NCBI GenBank assembly: GCA_938010615.1
Contig: CALLUY010000023.1
Span: forward strand, 1-36,525
From: an uncultured Pirellulaceae bacterium
Lineage (GTDB): Bacteria > Planctomycetota > Planctomycetia > Pirellulales > Pirellulaceae
DNA length: 36,525 bases
Reading direction: 5' to 3'
In this document: piece after piece, positions 16,441-22,531 of the stretch
How the letters are laid out: each line of letters opens with the position of its first letter
Numbering within the stretch: the first letter of the stretch is position 1
The notes under the pieces: generated by a model
Databases searched by the model: none
Seen by the model: only the letters and a program-made list of their open reading frames with translations
Told to the model about the DNA's origin: nothing
Translations under genes and position numbers: made by a program

Positions 16441-17000
16441 GCAATACAAGCCCGAATCGCAAGTTTTGATGTTGCGCATTAAAGTTGGAATTTCTTGTTT
16501 TACTTAACAAGACAAGTGGAAATTGAAAAATACGAAGCGTTGCAATACAAGCCCGACGCGCAAGCGAGGGATCGGGAAATCCTCGGAAATATTCCCTCGC
16601 TTGCGCTCTTTGAAGTTGCACTACTTCGAGCCCATCCCGAAGGGATTCAAGCGATTAGCCGGTGATAAGCGCAGCGCCATCACCGGATTCTGTCGAAAGC
16701 AAACATGATCCCGAAGGGATCACAGCGGGCGTTTGCTGCGATCCCTTCAGGATCGAATCGTGCATTCCTTGGGTTCCGGAGGTGGTCGCTACGCTCGACC
16801 TCCGGCTAATGGCTGAAATTCCTTCGGAATAAAAATGTGTGCAACTTCAAAACTTGCGCGTCGGGCTTGTATTTGCGCAGCATCAAAAGCGCAAGCGAGT
16901 GGTCGCCGCCCGTCATTGAATAGTCGAGTAGGTATTGATCGTTCAGCCAAACCAACGAATGCAAATGACCACTCGCTTGCGCGTCGGGCTTGTATTTGTG
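16441..17000. repeat. Cluster of hairpin repeats (AATACAAGCCCG family and companions)
   Basis: About 560 bases built almost entirely of repeat elements. The 12-mer AATACAAGCCCG occurs at 16443 and 16544 on plus, and at 16862-16873 and 16985-16996 on minus. Perfect long hairpins are formed by 16558-16571 with 16593-16606 (14 bp, GCGCAAGCGAGGGA) and 16889-16904 with 16967-16982 (16 bp, GCGCAAGCGAGTGGTC). Other palindromes are CCGGTGAT/ATCACCGG (16659-16686), GATCCC-GAA-GGGATC (16707-16721) and CCGGAGGT/ACCTCCGG (near 16776-16805). The family recurs at the window's right end. These resemble REP-like intergenic elements typical of Pirellulales. The last copy ends about 24 bases from the stop of the sigma-kinase gene. 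Confidence 0.88.
16772..16822 (+). repeat. 51-bp dispersed repeat, copy A
   Basis: The segment from GGTTCCGGAGGTGG to GCTGAAATTCC matches the reverse complement of 31773-31823 at 49 of 51 positions. It contains an internal CCGGAGGT/ACCTCCGG inverted repeat. It is embedded in the hairpin cluster. Confidence 0.9.
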
Positions 17001-17019
17001 TTGTCAAACACCGCCTCCG

Positions 17020-18342
17020 TTAAAGCTTCTCAAGCCTTAAAACGATTTCGCGCGAAGACAATCGATTGTCAGGATCGATGGCCGTAGTCAATTCAACAAT
17101 TTCAGCCAACCCTACTGGGACGCCATCGCTGCCTCCCTCAACCATGTTCTTCATCGCGAAATCAACAACCTTCCCAAATGCAAACATGTCGCTTGATGGA
17201 TTGGCGTTGAGCTCAGGTGCGATAAAGCCGGAAGTTCCGCCTCGCAGTTTGCTGCTCGCTCCATCAGCTTGTTGCGCGAAACCAAAATCGATTACCTGAA
17301 CAACACCATTGCAAACGATGATGTTGGCTGGCTTTAAGTCACCATGCGTCAATCCGTTGTCGTGCAGGAACTCCAGTGCTCTGCAAGTCTGCAGCAACCA
17401 GTTCAGAATTTCAGTCGAGGTGGTTTTTGAGTTGATTGCGTGTTTTAGGCTAACTCCGTTTGCATACTCCATCACGATGAACCAGCTGCCGTTTGGTAGT
17501 CGGCCAGCGCCCAGAAACTGAACTACGTTTGTGTGTTCTATTGAAGCGAGAATTTTGGCTTCATTCAAAAACAGTGATTCTGCTGTTTCGTCGCCCAGCC
17601 AAGATTTGCGAAGCGCTTTCACAGCGACTAAAGAGTTCGTCCGATGACTACGTGCCAAATACACTTTCCCAAAAGCGCCTGCGTCGATCATTTTCAACAG
17701 GTCAAAGTCATCGTAGTTTGAGTCAAGCAAAGCTGCATCGTGGTCCGGACCTGTCGTCTTACTCTCGCCATCAAAATGAAATTGGAGGTTCAGTGTCGAT
17801 TCTTTTGCCAGCTTCGCCTTTAGGATCTGAAGGATGCGGCGGATAGTCCTTTCGGAACGCCCAGTCCGCTCGGCGATCTCGGCCAACGTGAATCCGGCGA
17901 GACGTCCTTGAGCGACTTGAGAGACAAGTGGCTTTTCGTTGTGGACCAACGACTCCAGTAATTCGGCAAGCTTGTTTCCTGCGCCATCGAGGCGATTGTC
18001 GAGTTCTACTTCAATTGCATGTTCCAGATTCGTATTCCGCTTGGCCGCGCCGAAGTGTTCGACCTCGCGCTTGAGATGGTTGATGCAAATAGCCGCAAGT
18101 AATCGCCACAGGTCGCCCTGTTTGTTCCAGAAAACTTCATCGCGGTCCGCTTTCGCAAAGAAGGCCTGAAACGCCGACTGCATGACGTCTTCAGGGTCGA
18201 TTTTTGCCGTGAGTTGCTTTCCGATTCGGGTTCTTGTCAGCGCGAAAAGTCGCTGAGCGTATCGCGAATAGATCTCGAACGCCGCTTCAGAGTCGCCTTC
18301 ACGGTATCGGTTCAGCAGGATTTTGGAAAAGTGGCTGTCCAT
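17020..18342 (-). CDS. ECF sigma factor fused to Hanks-type Ser/Thr protein kinase
   Basis: One 440-residue polypeptide with two complete modules. Residues ~8-95 are sigma region 2 (LLNRYREGDSEAAFEIYSRY, DPEDVMQSAFQAFFAK, LWRLLAAICINHLKRE). Residues ~125-180 are region 4, with the helix-turn-helix LAEIAERTGRSERTIRRIL. Residues ~213-440 are a kinase: glycine loop DAGAFGKVYLA (220-230), Lys242, Glu261, catalytic HGDLKPANI (Asp335, Lys337, Asn340), DFG (352-354) and APE (375-377). All catalytic residues are kept; the HGD in place of HRD marks a non-RD kinase. It may act as a promoter-specific sigma factor controlled by its own phosphorylation state. Planctomycete ECF groups linked to kinases are known; a direct fusion in this order is notable. 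Confidence 0.92.
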   Translation of the reverse strand: MDSHFSKILLNRYREGDSEAAFEIYSRYAQRLFALTRTRIGKQLTAKIDPEDVMQSAFQAFFAKADRDEVFWNKQGDLWRLLAAICINHLKREVEHFGAAKRNTNLEHAIEVELDNRLDGAGNKLAELLESLVHNEKPLVSQVAQGRLAGFTLAEIAERTGRSERTIRRILQILKAKLAKESTLNLQFHFDGESKTTGPDHDAALLDSNYDDFDLLKMIDAGAFGKVYLARSHRTNSLVAVKALRKSWLGDETAESLFLNEAKILASIEHTNVVQFLGAGRLPNGSWFIVMEYANGVSLKHAINSKTTSTEILNWLLQTCRALEFLHDNGLTHGDLKPANIIVCNGVVQVIDFGFAQQADGASSKLRGGTSGFIAPELNANPSSDMFAFGKVVDFAMKNMVEGGSDGVPVGLAEIVELTTAIDPDNRLSSREIVLRLEKL

Positions 18343-18435
18343 TGAGGCTCAGCGAACGAAAAAAATAATCAGAAATTGTGGCCGCTTCGTTGGGCGGATC
18401 CGGAACAACGTTTGTACCACGAATTTTTTCTGATT

Positions 18436-18440
18436 GGAGA
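18436..18440 (+). promoter_or_regulatory. Ribosome binding site of ferredoxin gene
   Basis: GGAGA lies 5 bases before the ATG at 18446. The TTG at 18434 overlaps this site, so it is rejected as the start. Confidence 0.75.
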
Positions 18441-18445
18441 GCCCG

Positions 18446-18703
18446 ATGGCTCATGTTGTTACGCGTAATTGCATTGGTTGCAAAGATATGGCTTGTGTCC
18501 CCGTTTGCCCGATGGAATGTTTTCACATCGGACCTCAAATGCTCTACATCGATCCGGATGACTGCATTGACTGCGAGGCATGCGTTGTCGAATGTCCGGT
18601 CGAGGCGATCTTTCAGGAAGATGATATCCCCAGCGAATTCGCTCAGGATATCGCCCTGAATGCTCGAATGGTCAAGATTCATCCGAATCAAACTGAGGTT
18701 TGA
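18446..18703 (+). CDS. fdxA: 7Fe (3Fe-4S/4Fe-4S) ferredoxin
   Basis: An 85-residue ferredoxin starting AHVVTRNCIGCKDMACVPVC after the Met. The first cluster motif CIGCKDMACVPVCP and the second CIDCEACVVECP, with CFHIGPQMLYIDPDD between, closely match the Azotobacter vinelandii FdI type. In that type one Cys set binds 3Fe-4S and the other 4Fe-4S. It is a soluble low-potential electron carrier; partners cannot be read from the sequence. The gene is divergent from the sigma-kinase gene, 103 bases away, so it could be one of its targets, though this is only positional. An AT-rich stretch with no clear hairpin follows the stop. Confidence 0.93.
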   Translation: MAHVVTRNCIGCKDMACVPVCPMECFHIGPQMLYIDPDDCIDCEACVVECPVEAIFQEDDIPSEFAQDIALNARMVKIHPNQTEV

Positions 18704-18785
18704 GCGCTAAGAATCATTTAAAAAAAATAACTTGGGCACTCGCGCAATGCAAAACATAAACTGGGAGCTGAATAACATTGGTTTT

Positions 18786-19385
18786 TCACTTCGCCTTCTC
18801 CATCGCCGCTGCTCTCGCCTGTTTGATCTGTGAAGGTGAGTCACGTCGGTTTTCGCGTTTCGGCGTGATGCCCGTTGTGATTTCAATAGCCCACTCCAAC
18901 CTTCGCCAGAATTTGATTCGTTCCAAAACCGAGTTCACTTGCGAGGTCAGTACACAGTAATACTGGTTGTGGGGTTGTTTGTGATGCATTGAATGTTGAC
19001 GCTGCATCTGGATCAGCCCCGAATCCTTCATGAATGTCACGAATGGGCCGGTCTTGGACATGTGATTCCAACGGTGGACTTCGTTGCCGAACGAAGTCAG
19101 CAGCAAGGTCAAGAATGTGAATGGATTTCCCAATCCAATGCACCAAAGAATTCCAAACATCCCGGCGCACAATCCCCACTGCAGAATGTTCCTAGAGATG
19201 AACGTTCCCGTGCGAACCATCAGCTGCGGATCGACGTGATGTTCGATGTTGGGCTCGCAAATGAAACTTCCGATCAGCGGATAGTTTTCGAGGCAGTACG
19301 TATCTTCCATCCAATGAAAGAAGCCGCTCAGAAAATCAGCAGACCACAAACAAATGAAAAAGAAACCAATCGCTTTCAACACCAT
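18786..19385 (-). CDS. Plasmanylethanolamine desaturase-like protein (CarF/TMEM189/Kua family)
   Basis: A 199-residue integral membrane protein. The start is the ATG at 19385, preceded by GGGAGA (19392-19397 on the minus strand, 6 bases away); the ORF extends to 19532 without support. Membrane segments are near 3-23, 63-85 and 87-103. The family's histidine-rich metal ligands are present: FFHWMED (His24), NIEHHVDP (His49, His50), NEVHRWNHMSK (His104, His108) and QRQHSMHHKQPHNQYYC (His131, 134, 135, 139), followed by TSQVNSVLERIKFWRRLE. This set identifies the CarF/Kua lipid desaturase family, which uses O2 and diiron to form the vinyl-ether bond of plasmalogens. A FAD4-like acyl desaturase role is the main alternative. 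Confidence 0.88.
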   Translation of the reverse strand: MVLKAIGFFFICLWSADFLSGFFHWMEDTYCLENYPLIGSFICEPNIEHHVDPQLMVRTGTFISRNILQWGLCAGMFGILWCIGLGNPFTFLTLLLTSFGNEVHRWNHMSKTGPFVTFMKDSGLIQMQRQHSMHHKQPHNQYYCVLTSQVNSVLERIKFWRRLEWAIEITTGITPKRENRRDSPSQIKQARAAAMEKAK

Positions 19386-19710
19386 CGTCGTTCTCCCAGA
19401 AACAATCAAAGTTGATCGTCCGTGATGCCAATTGGCTCCGCGGACGAACTCCCTAAAGCGAACTTGGTGCCAAACCAGATTTTCTTTGGCTGGTGGATTG
19501 AAACGTCGGCATTTCCTTGCTGAATTGGACAATGTTGGGCATGATCGTCGAGTCGGTGTACATCCAATGTCGAAGCCGCCGTCATTGGCTGCACGGTTCC
19601 AGCGAAGTGTCCTCAGTAGATCAGCTCAGCGGTAAACACCGGTGTTTCGGTTTTCGTGGGCAATTGCGTAGAATTGGCTTCCGCTACTTCTCTCCCTACT
19701 AAGCCACGAC
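19386..19710. promoter_or_regulatory. Divergent intergenic region, 325 bp
   Basis: Separates the desaturase (minus) from a membrane protein gene (plus). Apart from the desaturase ribosome site (19392-19397), no operator, repeat or small gene was recognised. Confidence 0.35.
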
Positions 19711-20946
19711 ATGCTCGCAAGCCACCAATCGCCCAACTACCGTACGCTCGCGCTGCGGTTAATTTGTATTCTGTTAGCGATCGTTTCGATCGGCTCACTT
19801 CTGCAATGGTCCCCGCAAACTCAAGAGGTTGCCCAGCTGTCGGGTCTGGTTCCAGATGCGTTGCAGACTGATCCTTTGTCAGCGAAAGATCACGAGCTGG
19901 CAACTGGTTTGGCCGGAACGGTATCTGCGTTTGAGTGGTTGGGCCCTTTGGCGCCCATCGCGATTTCTCCGTTCTTTGGATTGGCGTGCCTTTGCGGAAT
20001 TAGTCTGTACGGAGGCGATTGGATGCCTGCGTTTGCAAGCGGCAATCCCGTTCTGCAGAATCCCGCAGTGCTGTGGGCGTTTGTGATTCTGACTGTGGTT
20101 ACTTCGTTGCCACGTTTAACGAAAGTCAGTAAGCCAGTTGGCCAAGCGATTGACCAGCTGGAAGCGTGGTCAGGGATCATTGCCATCATCGTGATCCGAA
20201 TCGCGTCGGCAACATCCGATCCTGCGGCGGGTGAAGCGACTGCTATGGCGGCGATACCGGTTTTCGAGTGCGGGTTCTTTTCGATGTCCGCGGATGTCCT
20301 GTTTTCGATCGCAGCAATGATCAACATTGTTGTGATCAACACGGTTAAGTTCTTCTTTGAAGTCTCCGTTTGGTTGATGCCATTCCCATTCGTGGATGCA
20401 ATGCTCGAAGTCGCGAACAAATCAGTCTGTGCAGCGTTGATGGCGGTTTATGTATGGAGTCCGTTTTGGGCGACGATGTTGAATCTTGTGATCTTCCTCG
20501 CCTGCTTCGCAGCTTTCAGTTGGGTTAAGCGACAGGTAACTTACATGAGAAGCATACTTTTCGATCCGGTTTGGACGATGGTGCAGAAGTCTTATGGGCA
20601 GCCCAAAACAAAAGAGCTGACCGTGTTCCCGCAGCAGGGGATTGGCCCGTTTGCCGCGAGAGAGCGATTGCAGTTGGTGGATACGGGCGAGTCTTGGGAA
20701 CTTCGACAAACACGAATGTTATTCCCGTCAAAGACTCACGTGTTGCCGAAGTCTGACTATCAAATGCAGATGCAAAGCGGCATGATTGTGAACAAAATCA
20801 ATGTTGCGGGTCCAGAGACTCCTGAAACGCTTCTCTTTACACGTCGCTTCAATGATCACCTCGATCAGCTGGCGGGATTGCTGGGAGTGGAAGTCGCGGC
20901 TCAGGAAGAGCAGTCGTCGGTCAGTGATCTGGCGATCGGGACGTAG
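19711..20946 (+). CDS. Polytopic membrane protein, unknown function
   Basis: A 411-residue protein that I do not recognise. Six or so hydrophobic stretches are visible: near residues 13-31 (LALRLICILLAIVSIGSLL), 78-100, 117-134, 152-166, 195-228 and 245-270 (FWATMLNLVIFLACFAAFSWV). A soluble C-terminal region of about 140 residues begins at KRQVTYMRSILFDP and has a mixed alpha/beta look with no catalytic motif. The N-terminal ~75 residues contain a likely non-cytoplasmic loop (QTQEVAQLSGLVPDALQTDP). It is flanked by a lipid desaturase and a repeat-bearing spacer, and appears to be a single-gene unit. No Shine-Dalgarno site is evident at the ATG. Confidence 0.82.
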   Translation: MLASHQSPNYRTLALRLICILLAIVSIGSLLQWSPQTQEVAQLSGLVPDALQTDPLSAKDHELATGLAGTVSAFEWLGPLAPIAISPFFGLACLCGISLYGGDWMPAFASGNPVLQNPAVLWAFVILTVVTSLPRLTKVSKPVGQAIDQLEAWSGIIAIIVIRIASATSDPAAGEATAMAAIPVFECGFFSMSADVLFSIAAMINIVVINTVKFFFEVSVWLMPFPFVDAMLEVANKSVCAALMAVYVWSPFWATMLNLVIFLACFAAFSWVKRQVTYMRSILFDPVWTMVQKSYGQPKTKELTVFPQQGIGPFAARERLQLVDTGESWELRQTRMLFPSKTHVLPKSDYQMQMQSGMIVNKINVAGPETPETLLFTRRFNDHLDQLAGLLGVEVAAQEEQSSVSDLAIGT

Positions 20947-21134
20947 GGGCAGGAGAAATGCAACTTGGTGATCCAGCCTTTTGGCGAAACTGTAAACTTT
21001 CAAGTAGCACGGTGGTCTCCACCGTAACTGCATGTCGACGTTGGAGACCAACGTCCTACGCTCCACCGTAACTGCATGTCGACGTTGGAGACCAACGTCC
21101 TACGATGCGACGGCCGGAAGCCGCGGTTCCGTAT
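20947..21134. other. Intergenic spacer with tandem hairpin repeat
   Basis: A spacer between convergent genes. It is dominated by the 44-bp perfect tandem duplication annotated separately, plus the hairpin CGGTGG-TCT-CCACCG (21010-21024). It may serve as a bidirectional terminator region, but there is no T-run. Confidence 0.5.
21017..21104. repeat. Perfect 44-bp tandem duplication
   Basis: The segments 21017-21060 and 21061-21104 are identical. Each begins CTCCACCGTAACTGCATGTC and ends CCAACGTCCTACG, and each contains the hairpin CGTTGG-AGA-CCAACG. Confidence 0.97.
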
Positions 21135-21605
21135 CTAAAGGGCGCCCATTTGGCGGCGGTAACTTGCTTCGTCGATTGCGGCGGATAAAAACTGATAACT
21201 CAGAATGTACTTTTGAATTCTAAGGCTGTCATTTGCGCAGCTTTTTTCGCGGTACAACGTTCGCTCAAGCGAAGTGTTGTCTTTCAAGTCGGCAAGTTTT
21301 ACTTCGGTCGCGATTGGGTTGTCTTTGATTGCGACAACGTAATCTTCATAGCTGACGTCGTCTCTATGTGTCACCAAGTCGACGCCATCGACTACCTCTT
21401 TCGAAAACCCCTTCTCTCGAAGCTGTTCCAATGTCATTGGCGTGTCTTCAACCAGATCGTGCATCACGGCGACCATTTTTGCGTCCAGGGAACCAACGGA
21501 CATCATCGCGCGAATGCAATGCAGCACGTACGGCGCACCGCTCTTGTCTTTGATTCCGCGGAAATTGTCTGCGACCAAATTTAGCGCTTCATCCAGATCC
21601 GACAT
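21135..21605 (-). CDS. HD-domain hydrolase, RelA/SpoT (MESH1)-type, possible small alarmone hydrolase
   Basis: A 156-residue protein consisting of a single HD domain. Motifs follow the ppGpp-hydrolase pattern: YVLHCIRAM (His29), VAVMHDLVEDTP (His49, Asp50, with the following Glu-Asp) and VKLADLKDN (Asp106). Its length fits stand-alone small alarmone hydrolases, which remove pyrophosphate from (p)ppGpp with Mn2+. It lacks synthetase, TGS and ACT domains. The nucleotide substrate is inferred; other nucleotides are possible. The start ATG at 21605 follows the selenoprotein stop by 24 bases on the same strand, so the two genes probably form an operon. Confidence 0.82.
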   Translation of the reverse strand: MSDLDEALNLVADNFRGIKDKSGAPYVLHCIRAMMSVGSLDAKMVAVMHDLVEDTPMTLEQLREKGFSKEVVDGVDLVTHRDDVSYEDYVVAIKDNPIATEVKLADLKDNTSLERTLYREKSCANDSLRIQKYILSYQFLSAAIDEASYRRQMGAL

Positions 21606-21629
21606 TCAAGTGTTCCTTGTGCTGGTGCG

Positions 21630-21980
21630 TTATCCAAATACGGATTGATACATTTCTTCGTTGAACCCGACGACCATTTTCTTTCCAACTAGCAAAGTCG
21701 GTGCTCGTAGGTTTCCTGTTGGCCCAAGGACCAGTTTCAGGATCTCGTCTTGGCTCAATTCGGTCTTCTTCAGGTCAACTTCGATGACTTTCTTCCCTTT
21801 GGCAGATATCAAGGTCGATGCCTTTTTCAGTACACCAATCGCGTCGTCTTTCTGGTGCGTTTCTTTCTTCGCATCGACTTCGACTTTTGATTCAATGCCT
21901 GCATTCGCAAGAAACTCTTGCGTCTTTGTGCAGGTCTTTCAGCCACGACGGTGGTAGCTCCAGTCAATCTTCTTTGGCAT
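21630..21980 (-). CDS. ArsC/Spx-like thioredoxin-fold selenoprotein (TGA at codon 14 = Sec)
   Basis: Ordinary translation breaks this gene in two, but one frame runs from the ATG at 21980 to the TAA at 21630, interrupted only by TGA at 21941-21939 (codon 14). With Sec (U) there, the protein is 116 residues: N-terminal PKKIDWSYHRRGUKTCTK, giving a UxxC redox motif (Sec14, Cys17) after the first strand, where family members have CxxC. The remainder fits the ArsC/Spx-like fold: helix TQEFLANAGIESK, a basic middle, and LGPTGNLRAPTLLVGKKMVV with the cis-Pro segment RAPTLL. A bacterial SECIS-like hairpin follows the TGA (21898-21934). It is probably a cytoplasmic thiol/selenol oxidoreductase; the substrate is unknown. 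It is in an operon with the HD hydrolase. The alternative, a disrupted pseudogene, is unlikely given the intact frame and hairpin. Confidence 0.88.
21898..21934 (-). promoter_or_regulatory. Bacterial SECIS element
   Basis: Four bases after the UGA, CCTGCA pairs with TGCAGG (outer 6 bp). Inside it CGCAAGA pairs with TCTTGCG (7 bp, perfect), separated by an asymmetric internal loop (CAAAGA and AA), leaving apical loop GUU. Exactly 23 bases separate the UGA from the loop G. Known bacterial SECIS elements have a small apical loop with an early G about 16-37 bases after UGA, and this fits. Confidence 0.85.
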
Positions 21981-22113
21981 GTTACTTTCAGCGGGTTTAT
22001 AGGTTTGACAATCAGTCGGGCAATGCCTCAAATGGTGCCCGACAACATTGTCAATAACTGAATTCGAATTGTACAGGGCGGTCTGTCTCGTTAACCCGCA
22101 GGCCGAAATTAAA
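21981..22113. promoter_or_regulatory. Divergent promoter region, selenoprotein and DUF3127 genes
   Basis: A 133-base spacer between the divergent starts at 21980 and 22114. No specific promoter or operator could be assigned by eye. Confidence 0.4.
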
Positions 22114-22497
22114 ATGAGTGAATCGTCAACTGTTCGCGGCATCGTCCACGTAATCGAAGAAACAAAAACATTCGGCCAAAAAGGTTTTCGCAAGCGAACC
22201 GTGGTGCTGGAAAAAGACAACGGTCGGTTTACGAACTACGTGCCGGTCGATTTTTTGCGTGATGCGTGCGATACCGTCGATGAAATGAAGGTCGGCGACG
22301 AAGTCGAGATCAGCTACCAGCTTTCGGGTCGAAAGTGGCAGCGTGACGCTCAAAGCGAAGTCAAATATTTTCTTTCAGCAGAAGCGTTTAGCTTCAAAGT
22401 CGTTTCAGGCGGCGGTGGAGCAGCGGCGGCTGCAGATTCAGGTTCAGCCAACGATGCATTTGCTGAGTCGTACGACGAAGGCGACATTCCGTTCTAA
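22114..22497 (+). CDS. DUF3127-family OB-fold protein with SSB-like acidic tail
   Basis: A 127-residue protein. The ORF opens at 22048, but the ATG at 22114 gives the family-typical start SESSTVRGIVHVIEE. The core (residues ~5-95) matches DUF3127: TKTFGQKGFRKRTVVLE, NYVPVDFLRDACD, GDEVEISYQLSGRKW. It is thought to be OB-fold-like. After a flexible Gly/Ala/Ser linker the protein ends EGDIPF, resembling the acidic DDDIPF tip by which bacterial SSB recruits partner proteins. A nucleic-acid-binding role with SSB-like partner recruitment is inferred; it is not a canonical SSB. It is divergent from the selenoprotein gene and convergent with the TolC gene. Confidence 0.82.
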   Translation: MSESSTVRGIVHVIEETKTFGQKGFRKRTVVLEKDNGRFTNYVPVDFLRDACDTVDEMKVGDEVEISYQLSGRKWQRDAQSEVKYFLSAEAFSFKVVSGGGGAAAAADSGSANDAFAESYDEGDIPF

Positions 22498-22531
22498 GGA
22501 CGTCTTGAGTTCTGAATTGGCGAAGCGACGA

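Noticed and set aside
21630-21980. Pseudogene interpretation of the interrupted ArsC-like gene
   Set aside because: The only interruption is a single TGA at the redox Cys position, followed by a well-formed SECIS hairpin, and the rest of the frame is intact.
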